A stretch of 47,775 bases of DNA from an uncultured Prevotellaceae bacterium (GTDB lineage: Bacteria > Bacteroidota > Bacteroidia > Bacteroidales > Bacteroidaceae): positions 1 through 47,775 of the forward strand of contig ONJJ01000024.1 in NCBI GenBank assembly GCA_900318115.1. Direction: 5' to 3'. Both the position numbers and the translations under genes were made by a program. Positions within the stretch are counted from its first letter, which is position 1. Each line of letters begins with the position of its first letter. Below the pieces are notes generated by a model. It was not told the origin of the DNA. It did no database searches and saw only the letters and a list, made by a program, of their open reading frames with translations. Shown piece by piece: positions 27,079-34,981 of this stretch.

Positions 27079-28668
27079 TTATTTCTGGTCGTAAGCATGT
27101 TTAGGATAGTCCACGGTATAGTGCAGTCCGCGGCTCTCTTTGCGCTCTATGGCCTGCCGGGTGATGAGATAACCTACGTTGACCATGTTGCGCAGTTCGC
27201 AGATGTCCTTCGATGCCTTCACGCGCTTGAACAGTTCCTCCGTCTCCTCGTAGATGATGTCCAGACGCGTCCAGGCTCGATGCAGTCTGAGGTCCGAGCG
27301 GACGATGCCTACGTAGTTCGACATGATCTGCCCCACCTCGCGCATGTCTTGTGCGATGAGCACCTTCTCCTCGTTCGTCAGCGTGCCCTCGTCGTTCCAC
27401 TCCGGCACGGCCTCGTTGAAGTCATACTCGTCGATGTGTGCTATCGAGTGCTCGGCAGCTTTGTCGGCATACACCACCGCCTCGATCAGCGAGTTCGAGG
27501 CCAGACGGTTGCCGCCGTGCAGACCCGTGCACGAACACTCGCCCACGGCGTACAGGCGGTTGATGGTCGATTGGCCGTTCAGGTCCACCTTGATTCCTCC
27601 GCACATATAGTGCGCACAGGGCACCACGGGAATCATCTGCTTCGTGATGTCGATTCCGATGCTCAGGCACTTCGCATAGATATTCGGGAAGTGGTGCTTC
27701 GTCTCTTCGGCATCCTTATGCGTGACGTCCAGGCAGACGTGTGTCAGTCCGTGAATCTTCATTTCCTTGTCTATGGCGCGGGCCACGATGTCGCGTGGTG
27801 CCAGCGAGAGGCGCTTGTCGTACTTCTGCATGAACTCCTCGCCGTTGGGCAGTCGTAGGATGCCGCCGTAGCCGCGCATGGCCTCCGTGATGAGGTAGGC
27901 CGGATGCGTCTCGGCGGGGTTGTAGAGGGCCGTGGGGTGGAACTGTACGAACTCCATGTCCTTCACGATGCCCTTGGCACGATAGACCATGGCTATGCCG
28001 TCGCCCGTGGCGATGTTCGGATTCGTCGTCGTGGCATACACGGCCCCCGTGCCGCCCGTGGCCATCAGCGTCACGCGCGAGAGGAACGTGTCAATCTTCT
28101 GCGTGTCGGGGTCCAGCACGTAAGCTCCGTAGCACTCGATGTCCGTCATGTGGCGGTTTACCTCGCGCCCCAGGTGGTGCTGCGTGATAATCTCCACGGC
28201 GAAGTGGTTCTCCAGCACTGTGATGCGCTTGTCGGCCCTGACGGCCCGTATCAAACCCTGCTGGATCTCGTGCCCCGTGTCGTCCGCATGATGCAGGATG
28301 CGGAATTCCGAGTGCCCGCCCTCGCGATGGAGGTCAAACTCCCCCTCGGCATTCTTGTCGAAGTTCACGCCCCAGCGCACCAGGTCTGCGATGCCCTTGG
28401 GAGCATTCCTTACCACCTGCTCCACGGCCTTCGGGTCCGAGATGAAGTCCCCCGCCACCATCGTGTCGTGGATATGCTTCTCGAAGTTGTCCACCTTCAG
28501 GTTAGTCACACTGGCCACGCCACCCTGAGCCTTGTCCGTATTGGCCTCGTCGATGGTGGTCTTGCAGATGAGGGCGACCTTGCCCTTGCCGCTCTGAGCG
28601 ACCTTCAGGGCATAACTCATTCCGGCCACGCCCGAGCCGATGATGAGGAAGTCGAATTTGCGAATCAC
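27079..28668 (-). CDS. nadB: L-aspartate oxidase
   Basis: 529 aa flavoprotein that oxidises L-aspartate to iminoaspartate for NadA. N-terminal FAD site IIGSGVAGMSYALKVA; KAQGGVASV and FHREGGHSE-like substrate-site segments (here DLHREGGHSEFRILH); YMCGGIKVDLNGQ; GGNRLASNSLIEAVVYADKA. Length and motif order are normal for NadB. It sits apart from nadA on the same strand and has its own promoter. Confidence 0.95.
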   Translation of the reverse strand: MIRKFDFLIIGSGVAGMSYALKVAQSGKGKVALICKTTIDEANTDKAQGGVASVTNLKVDNFEKHIHDTMVAGDFISDPKAVEQVVRNAPKGIADLVRWGVNFDKNAEGEFDLHREGGHSEFRILHHADDTGHEIQQGLIRAVRADKRITVLENHFAVEIITQHHLGREVNRHMTDIECYGAYVLDPDTQKIDTFLSRVTLMATGGTGAVYATTTNPNIATGDGIAMVYRAKGIVKDMEFVQFHPTALYNPAETHPAYLITEAMRGYGGILRLPNGEEFMQKYDKRLSLAPRDIVARAIDKEMKIHGLTHVCLDVTHKDAEETKHHFPNIYAKCLSIGIDITKQMIPVVPCAHYMCGGIKVDLNGQSTINRLYAVGECSCTGLHGGNRLASNSLIEAVVYADKAAEHSIAHIDEYDFNEAVPEWNDEGTLTNEEKVLIAQDMREVGQIMSNYVGIVRSDLRLHRAWTRLDIIYEETEELFKRVKASKDICELRNMVNVGYLITRQAIERKESRGLHYTVDYPKHAYDQK

Positions 28669-28738
28669 GATATTCTTTGTTTACGCGTTATATATACTTA
28701 TAGGTATTTGTGAGATAGTCAGTTTACAAATCACGCCG

Positions 28739-28746
28739 CAAAATTA
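28739..28746 (-). promoter_or_regulatory. -7 box TAATTTTG of nadB
   Basis: Minus-strand TAnnTTTG match ~70 bp before the ATG at 28668. Confidence 0.5.
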
Positions 28747-28807
28747 CACATTCTTTGCCTACCAGCCAAATTTTTCCCCCATTTTTTCCCATCGAGCCTC
28801 CGATTGG

Positions 28808-28844
28808 TATACTGATATACTGGTATACTTATATACTTATATAC
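28808..28844 (+). repeat. Boundary repeat R1: 8-bp TATACTNN tandem
   Basis: TATAC recurs at 28808, 28816, 28824, 28832 and 28840, exactly 8 bp apart (TATACTGA, TATACTGG, TATACTTA twice). It is the left border of the sbcDC unit. The gap 28669-29059 holds only this, the nadB promoter and the sbcD promoter. Confidence 0.85.
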
Positions 28845-28955
28845 AGAATTACGAACGAGCACCCTCGAACCCACAATCCCCGCTGGTTGGCTTTTTTGCC
28901 AAAAATATGCCAAAGAAAATAAATAGCGAGGAAAAAAACATGAAAGAAGTATGTT

Positions 28956-29000
28956 CTAGCTAGCACTATGATTTTGTTTCAACAGAAGTTCGTACCTTTG
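28956..29000 (+). promoter_or_regulatory. Module promoter P1 (sbcDC): CTAGCTAG ... TACCTTTG
   Basis: CTAGCTAG at 28956-28963 followed by CA, then 27 bp ending AAGTTCG, then TACCTTTG at 28993-29000. Start-to-start distance is 37 bp, identical to P2 and P3. Confidence 0.75.
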
Positions 29001-29059
29001 CCCCCGAAATCAAAAGGTTTCGCCTCGGAATAATTAACCCATAAATAATATAAGGTATA

Positions 29060-30355
29060 ATGAAACTACTGCACACAGCCGACCTGCATCTGGGTCAGAT
29101 TATCTATCAGAACTACGACCGCAGCGACGAGCATGCCCACTTCTTCCGTCAGCTGCAGCGCTGGTGCGAGACGGAGCATCCCGATGTTCTCCTCGTCAGC
29201 GGCGACGTATTCGACATCCAATACCCCTCTGCCGCTGTGAAGAAGGCATTTACGGACTACTTTGTCGATCTCTACCGCTCCTGCCCCTGGCTGCATATCG
29301 TCATCACGGCCGGCAACCACGACTCTGCCTCCCGCATCCAGGCCGACAGTTCCGTGTGGCAGCTGGCCAACGTCCACCTCGTGGGAGTGCCGCCAGCCAC
29401 CAATGTCAGCGCAGACGACGCCAGCTGGCAGGATCAGTACATCGTCCGACTCGACTGCGGCTACGTCGTCGCCCTGCCTTATATGTCCGGCGACCGCAAG
29501 GCCGTGGTGCAGTCCCTCCTCGACACCGTAGCTCGCGAGAATCAGTCCCACCTGCCCGTAGTCCTGATGGCACATCAGGCAATCAAGAACGCAGAGGTCA
29601 CGGGACATCCCTTCGAGGTCGGCACCCTCCGGACGCTCGAGGTCAGCGCTCTCGGCGAGGGCTATGACTACCTTGCCCTCGGACATTTCCACATGCCCCA
29701 GACCCTGGGTCATCCCACCGAGGGCTTCCTGCAGACAGCCACCTACGACGCTCCCGTGGCGAGATATTCGGGCAGCGCGCTGCACGTCAGCTGCGACGAG
29801 ACCTACCCCCACTCCGTCAGCCTCGTGGAGATAGATCGCCACGGAGGACAGGTCGCCGTCCGTCAGCTGCGCATCGATGAGCTGCGCCACTTCCATGTCC
29901 TGCCGCAGGACGACAGCTCCTTCACCTCCTCCGACGAAGCCCTTGAAGGCCTGAAAGCCCTTATTGCAGACAGCCCGCGAGGCTACTTCCGCTTCCGCTT
30001 CGAGCACAATGCCGTACTGCCCCCGAATTTCAGTCAGATGGTTTATGACATCCTGCAACCCACGCAGGAGGAATGGCGCTTCAACCCCAAGATGATCTGG
30101 ACGGGAGAAACAGCCGACACCGCCAGTCAGGAGAAAGAACAGAAATTCGAAGTCGCTGAACTCCAGCAGATGACAGACCCCATGCAGTTCATAGAGCGGA
30201 CGAAAGACCAGTATCCCGACCTGGAGCTGGAGGACGTCCGCCAGGCCTTCGAGGACGTCCGTATGGAACTGGAGCGGATGCGGGAAGAGAAAGAGCATGG
30301 CAAAACCGCCAACTCCCGGAATTCATTCACCGACACTAACCTCCAAAACGAATAA
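29060..30355 (+). CDS. sbcD: Exonuclease subunit SbcD (Mre11 family)
   Basis: 431 aa. Calcineurin-like phosphoesterase motifs in order: HTADLHLG (Asp8, His10), VSGDVFD, TAGNHDSASR, MAHQAI and LGHFHMPQ. The C-terminal part has a capping domain and an acidic, helical tail. With SbcC it forms an ATP-regulated double-strand exonuclease/endonuclease acting on hairpins and blocked ends. sbcC starts 10 bp downstream, so the two are one operon from P1. Confidence 0.93.
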   Translation: MKLLHTADLHLGQIIYQNYDRSDEHAHFFRQLQRWCETEHPDVLLVSGDVFDIQYPSAAVKKAFTDYFVDLYRSCPWLHIVITAGNHDSASRIQADSSVWQLANVHLVGVPPATNVSADDASWQDQYIVRLDCGYVVALPYMSGDRKAVVQSLLDTVARENQSHLPVVLMAHQAIKNAEVTGHPFEVGTLRTLEVSALGEGYDYLALGHFHMPQTLGHPTEGFLQTATYDAPVARYSGSALHVSCDETYPHSVSLVEIDRHGGQVAVRQLRIDELRHFHVLPQDDSSFTSSDEALEGLKALIADSPRGYFRFRFEHNAVLPPNFSQMVYDILQPTQEEWRFNPKMIWTGETADTASQEKEQKFEVAELQQMTDPMQFIERTKDQYPDLELEDVRQAFEDVRMELERMREEKEHGKTANSRNSFTDTNLQNE

Positions 30356-30365
30356 CCATAGCACT

Positions 30366-33300
30366 ATGAAACTGAAAGAACTCCATATCCGCAACATCGC
30401 CTCCATCGAGAGCGCTGACATCGATTTCGAGAACGGGCTGAACGATGCCGTCACAGGCACCCCAGCCCCCATCTTCCTGATCTCCGGCGAGACGGGAGCC
30501 GGCAAGTCCGTCATCCTCGACGGCATCTCCATGGCGCTGTATAAGAAAACACCCCGAATTGCCGGCGTCGCCAACTCCAAAAATAACAAATACCCTGATG
30601 CCAAAGGCGAGACCATCAGCGTTTCAAGTATCGAGCAGTATACCCGCATCGGCATCTCTGAGCGCGATGAGTGCTACAGCGAAGTGGTCTTCGAGGGCAA
30701 CGACGGCAGGACCTATCATGCCCGTCTGTCACTCGGCATGATGAGGTCCCGGGGTAACGAGACCTTCAAACTGAAACACAGGACCCCCACGTGGGAGTAT
30801 CGCATAGACGACGGCGACTGGATCAGGGACAATACCGAACAGGTGCTGCAGCAGGCCGTGGGACTCAGCTTCCAGCAGTTCGGACGCATGGCCATGCTGG
30901 CACAAGGCCAGTTTGCCAACTTCCTCACGGGCGACAAGAAAGAGCGCGAAGACATCCTGGAACAGCTGACCAATACTAAACATTTCTCCGACTACGGCGA
31001 AGCCATCAGCAGACTGTTCAATAAGGCAAAGACAGTTAAGCAGCAGATCCAGACCAGCTACGAAACCGAACTGCCCCACACACTCAGCGAGGAGGAGCTT
31101 GGCCAGCTCCTGGAACAGCAGCAGGAAAGCCAGCAGAAGAAGACGACTCTCGACAGCAGGTTGGCGCTCCTGGATACCCAGCTGCGGCTGTTGGACCAGG
31201 TGCTGCAAGGCGAACGCATCCTGGAAGAATCCCGCAAGAAAGTACAGCAGCAAGAGGCCATCGTGGCGGGCGAAGAGTACCAGTGCAGCAAAACCCTCTT
31301 CACGGACTGGGATGCCACCACACAGCAGCGCCAGCAGTTCCTCCAGCTCCAGCATGCCCGGGAAGAAGAGCAGACCGCACACACAGGCCTGCAGACCTTG
31401 CAGGAAACTTTCCTCCGGCTCTGTGCAGATCTGGCCTTTCGCCAGAACCAGCTCAGTTCCCTGGCAGAGGAGATCCGGCAGCTCGAGGGCTGGATGAAGC
31501 AGCGCCAGCAGCACGACACCTTGTATTCCAGGGCGCATGAAACCGAGGCCCGGATCCAGCAGTACCTCAGCGCACGGAAGAAGTCCGGCGAGCTGACCGC
31601 CTCCCTGGTGAAGGAACATGCCAGGACCGGAGGACTCAGGCAGCACGTGGAGCAAGCCCTCACCCAAGTCAGCGAAGCCGGACAGGCTGTCAAGGCCAAG
31701 GAGGCAGAGATTGATGCCCTCCGACGCAAGCGCGAAGCCATGGACCCGCAGAAGGTCAACGACCAGCTGAGCAAGGCTGAGTCAGACAGGCACGCCCTTG
31801 AGATCCTGCTGGAGGCATGGAAGACACTGCAGGAAGAACAACAGCATGCCGGGCAGCTCCGCAAAGAAATCGAAGCCGTGCAGGAGGCTCTGCAGCGAGA
31901 CAAGGCTCTCTGCGACCAGGCCACGGAAGACTACAATACCAAGTTGGCGGCTGCTGATGCTGCCGGAAAGCGGCTGACGACCATGCAGATGAGTGTGAGC
32001 GAGACCATCGTCAACCTGCGCCGTCGAATGTACAAAGAACATACGGACATCTGTCCCCTCTGTGGACAGCCTGTCGACCACGCCCTCCTCGATGACGACT
32101 TCCAGGGCATCCTCACTCCCCTGGAACAGGAACAGCAGCAGGCCGCGGCAGCGCTGCAGAAAGCCTCGGAACGGCTGGATGCATTGAAAAAGACCTATGC
32201 CGGGAAACAGGGAGCCCTGCAGGAACGGCAGAAGCAGCTGACCCTGGCAGACCAGAAGAATAAAGCCACCCGCGAACGCATCATCGGGCAGGCATCCGAG
32301 GCAAAATTCGACACCCACGAACCTCTCGACGGACAAGTCAGTGCAGCCCTGCAAAAGCTGGATGCAGAGATCGGGGCGCTGCAGGCCGCCCAGCGCGAAG
32401 CAGAGCGGTTGCAGGGAGAAATCAACCGCCTGACAGGAGAAAAGAAACCCCTGGACACCCGCAAACTCGAAGCAGAGAAAGCCAAAGTCAGGGCTGATGG
32501 TGAGCTCAATGCCAATGCCAACGAGATCTCGCGACTGGAGAAAGAGTGCCAGCGCATAGCACAGGAGTGCTCCGAACAAGAACAGGCGATTAGCTACCAG
32601 CTGGCAGGCTATGCCGAGGACTGGAAGACCGACGCGGAGGCTACCCTGAAGAACCTCAGGAAGGAGGCAGAAGAATACAACCGGCAGAAGGAACAACTAC
32701 GGGAACACCTGCAGCGGAGGACATCGGACGAGAGCCGCATAGCCACCCTCACCAAGCACCGCCAGGACATCCTTGCTACCTGCCCGGAATGGCCGTCGGA
32801 AGCCCAGCCCCAGAGCTTCGCCTGCGAAGACATCCATGTGGAATGGACAGACCTGCTGGGCAAGGCTTCGGCATTCGTCGCCACACTCGAGAGATGCCAT
32901 GCCGACATTACCCGGGCCGAAGCGTTCCTGGGTGCTTACTATCAGGAAACAGGCAAGACGGAGCAGACGCTGCAGGCGCTGACAACGCAGGAACAGCAAG
33001 TGGTGAAAGCCCGCCGCTTCGTCACAGATATCGATGCCAGACTGCACTCTTTCAAGGATGATATCGCGGCGGCTCAGAACAGGATCAATGCCGCCTTGCA
33101 GGAACTCGGAATCGCCGACCGCACGGCATTGCCCGACAAGCAGAAGCTCGAGGAGGAAAGGACATCCACCAACACCGCCAGGGATGAGATCCTGGGCATG
33201 CTGGGGCAGGTAAAAATCCGCCTGGAGGCACATCAGCAAAGCGCCGAGACACTGAAGAAGCTGAAGACACAGCTGGATGAAGCCGAGCAGCAGTTCAATC

Positions 33301-33812
33301 GGTGGAAACGCCTGGACTCCTACTTCGGAGGCACACGGTTCCGCACCCTGGTGCAGACCTACATCCTGCGACCGTTGCTGAACAACGCCAATATCTACCT
33401 GGAGCGGATCACCGACCGCTACCACCTCACCTGCAACGAGACCAACGAGCAGCTCAGCATCCTTGTCCACGACCACTACAACAGGAATCAGATTCGCAGC
33501 GCTACCGTGCTCTCCGGCGGCGAACGTTTCATGATCTCCCTGGCTCTCTCCCTCGCACTCTCCTCCCTCAACCGTCCCGACATGAACGTCAACATCCTCT
33601 TCATCGATGAAGGCTTCGGCACCCTCGACGAGAGCACCCTGGGATCCGTGATGGCCACCCTGGAGAGGCTGCAGGAGATTGCCGGTCAGTCCAACCGGCG
33701 GGTGGGCATCATCTCCCATCGCAAGGAACTCGAAGAACCCGTTCCCGTCCAGATCCGTGTCGTCCGGAAAGGTGAAGGACGCAGCCAGGTGGAGATAAAG
33801 AACCAGTATTAA
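30366..33812 (+). CDS. sbcC: Exonuclease subunit SbcC (Rad50 family)
   Basis: 1148 aa. Start set at ATG 30366 (MKLKELHIRNIASIES), 10 bp after sbcD, rather than the upstream in-frame ATG within sbcD. Walker A GETGAGKS (41-48), long coiled coils (~190-1000), zinc hook CPLC at 563-566, ABC signature LSGGE (1049-1053), and Walker B ILFIDEGFG with Asp ~1081. The D-loop TLDE follows. It is the SMC-like ATPase partner of SbcD. A rho-independent terminator follows. Confidence 0.95.
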   Translation: MKLKELHIRNIASIESADIDFENGLNDAVTGTPAPIFLISGETGAGKSVILDGISMALYKKTPRIAGVANSKNNKYPDAKGETISVSSIEQYTRIGISERDECYSEVVFEGNDGRTYHARLSLGMMRSRGNETFKLKHRTPTWEYRIDDGDWIRDNTEQVLQQAVGLSFQQFGRMAMLAQGQFANFLTGDKKEREDILEQLTNTKHFSDYGEAISRLFNKAKTVKQQIQTSYETELPHTLSEEELGQLLEQQQESQQKKTTLDSRLALLDTQLRLLDQVLQGERILEESRKKVQQQEAIVAGEEYQCSKTLFTDWDATTQQRQQFLQLQHAREEEQTAHTGLQTLQETFLRLCADLAFRQNQLSSLAEEIRQLEGWMKQRQQHDTLYSRAHETEARIQQYLSARKKSGELTASLVKEHARTGGLRQHVEQALTQVSEAGQAVKAKEAEIDALRRKREAMDPQKVNDQLSKAESDRHALEILLEAWKTLQEEQQHAGQLRKEIEAVQEALQRDKALCDQATEDYNTKLAAADAAGKRLTTMQMSVSETIVNLRRRMYKEHTDICPLCGQPVDHALLDDDFQGILTPLEQEQQQAAAALQKASERLDALKKTYAGKQGALQERQKQLTLADQKNKATRERIIGQASEAKFDTHEPLDGQVSAALQKLDAEIGALQAAQREAERLQGEINRLTGEKKPLDTRKLEAEKAKVRADGELNANANEISRLEKECQRIAQECSEQEQAISYQLAGYAEDWKTDAEATLKNLRKEAEEYNRQKEQLREHLQRRTSDESRIATLTKHRQDILATCPEWPSEAQPQSFACEDIHVEWTDLLGKASAFVATLERCHADITRAEAFLGAYYQETGKTEQTLQALTTQEQQVVKARRFVTDIDARLHSFKDDIAAAQNRINAALQELGIADRTALPDKQKLEEERTSTNTARDEILGMLGQVKIRLEAHQQSAETLKKLKTQLDEAEQQFNRWKRLDSYFGGTRFRTLVQTYILRPLLNNANIYLERITDRYHLTCNETNEQLSILVHDHYNRNQIRSATVLSGGERFMISLALSLALSSLNRPDMNVNILFIDEGFGTLDESTLGSVMATLERLQEIAGQSNRRVGIISHRKELEEPVPVQIRVVRKGEGRSQVEIKNQY

Positions 33813-33823
33813 CACCAACAGGC

Positions 33824-33850
33824 AGAGAGGAGGCCACCCTCCTCTCTTTC
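33824..33850 (+). terminator. sbcDC terminator
   Basis: AGAGAGGAGG (33824-33833) pairs perfectly with 33838-33847 around CCAC and ends in TTTC. Confidence 0.8.
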
Positions 33851-33860
33851 TGTTGTCACT

Positions 33861-33912
33861 ACCACATCCGATTTCGCAAATGATATACTGATATACTGGT
33901 ATGTTGATATAC
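33861..33912 (+). repeat. Boundary repeat R2
   Basis: The 42-bp block 33861-33902 is identical to 41791-41832. It comprises ACCACATCC, GATTTCGCAAATG and the 8-bp TATAC tandem (33884, 33892, a variant at 33900, 33908). Confidence 0.85.
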
Positions 33913-33925
33913 TGATTGACAAATT

Positions 33926-33970
33926 CTAGCTAGCACGATTTGCTCAGATAACAGAAAGTCCGTACCTTTG
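33926..33970 (+). promoter_or_regulatory. Module promoter P2: CTAGCTAG ... AAGTCCG-TACCTTTG
   Basis: CTAGCTAG at 33926-33933, TACCTTTG at 33963-33970, 37 bp start-to-start. It precedes the hypothetical gene at 34020. Confidence 0.75.
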
Positions 33971-34019
33971 CAGCCGAAAACATACAACCCCACGTTTAAC
34001 CATTAAAAGAATAAGCCCT

Positions 34020-34559
34020 ATGAAAGAAATTAAAGTCCTATTGGCAGCATGCCACGGTTATAGCCACTTCGGCAGCTACTCAAGTCATGACACCGTGGAT
34101 CTTGAGGTCAGCGACGAGGCTCTGGCAGCACTGAGGAAAATCCACCCCTCCGAGGCATCCTGCGAACAGGTGGCTGAGGCCATCAGCCAGGGAGCCACCG
34201 AACTCCAGGATGTACACGACCAGGCCTGCGACGAATACTATAATATGGTAGAATGCTTCTGGCTGCACGAGGCCGACAACGAATGTGAGCGGGAGGCCCT
34301 GGAGCAATGCATCGACGACGACATCGAGGAGGGACTCTTCGAGCCCGATATGACCATCGAGGAGTTCAGCCAGATGAAGGAAGAGGAAGGATGCGACCTC
34401 GACGACGAAGAGCTGGTGGAAGAATACCACTTTTATATCATGGACGACTATGCCGCCTGGGTCCACTGTCAGGACGATAACGAATTCGTGGCCTGTCGCG
34501 TGGGCTGCGACCTCGATGGCATCCGCGACGAACCTGCCAGCTACACCCTCAAGTACTGA
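34020..34559 (+). CDS. Acidic, Cys-rich hypothetical protein
   Basis: 179 aa, unrecognised. Strongly acidic (runs such as CIDDDIEEGLFEPDMTIEEF and KEEEGCDLDDEELVEEYHFY) with about ten cysteines but no spaced zinc motif. No signal peptide or membrane helix. The acidity could suggest DNA mimicry, but nothing specific supports it. First gene after P2; the small membrane protein follows 63 bp later. Confidence 0.65.
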   Translation: MKEIKVLLAACHGYSHFGSYSSHDTVDLEVSDEALAALRKIHPSEASCEQVAEAISQGATELQDVHDQACDEYYNMVECFWLHEADNECEREALEQCIDDDIEEGLFEPDMTIEEFSQMKEEEGCDLDDEELVEEYHFYIMDDYAAWVHCQDDNEFVACRVGCDLDGIRDEPASYTLKY

Positions 34560-34622
34560 CCTCTCGCCGTCCTCTCCCCCTCCAAACGTCAAACCATTGT
34601 CAAAAACCAATTCAAGAACATC

Positions 34623-34871
34623 ATGAAGTACATTTTCCACAACGACGACCTCTCCTACGTCATCGAGGACGAGAAGGAGCTCAACAAGTTCACCCGGCGC
34701 TCCGTCCTCGGCTGCAGCATCTACATCATCGCACTGATTATCGGCGGAATCCTACTCCTCCTGGGCATGATATACCTCTTCTACCTGATACTCGAGTATC
34801 CCGTAGATATCTTCTCGTGGTTTCTGGACTTGCTGATGAGTATCATCAACTTCTTCGGACCGCCCGTATAG
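34623..34871 (+). CDS. Small membrane protein, unknown
   Basis: 82 aa. A polar N-terminus (FHNDDLSYVIEDEKELNKF), a strong membrane helix at ~33-56 (YIIALIIGGILLLLGMIYLF) and a second hydrophobic segment at ~60-78 (VDIFSWFLDLLMSIINFF). No known family. Likely co-transcribed with the gene at 34020. Confidence 0.6.
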   Translation: MKYIFHNDDLSYVIEDEKELNKFTRRSVLGCSIYIIALIIGGILLLLGMIYLFYLILEYPVDIFSWFLDLLMSIINFFGPPV

Positions 34872-34946
34872 TCCAAAAAACTCCGGTATGAGACCACGAA
34901 CCAGCAAAAAGATTGCTCAATCCTCGTATTTCTGCCCCTATTTTTC

Positions 34947-34954
34947 TATCTTTG
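34947..34954 (+). promoter_or_regulatory. -7 box TATCTTTG of the AddB-like gene
   Basis: TAnnTTTG match 27 bp before ATG 34982. It lies downstream of the longer-frame ATG at 34913 and so supports the later start. Confidence 0.6.
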
Positions 34955-34981
34955 TGCCCGAATAATCAATACAGAACAGTT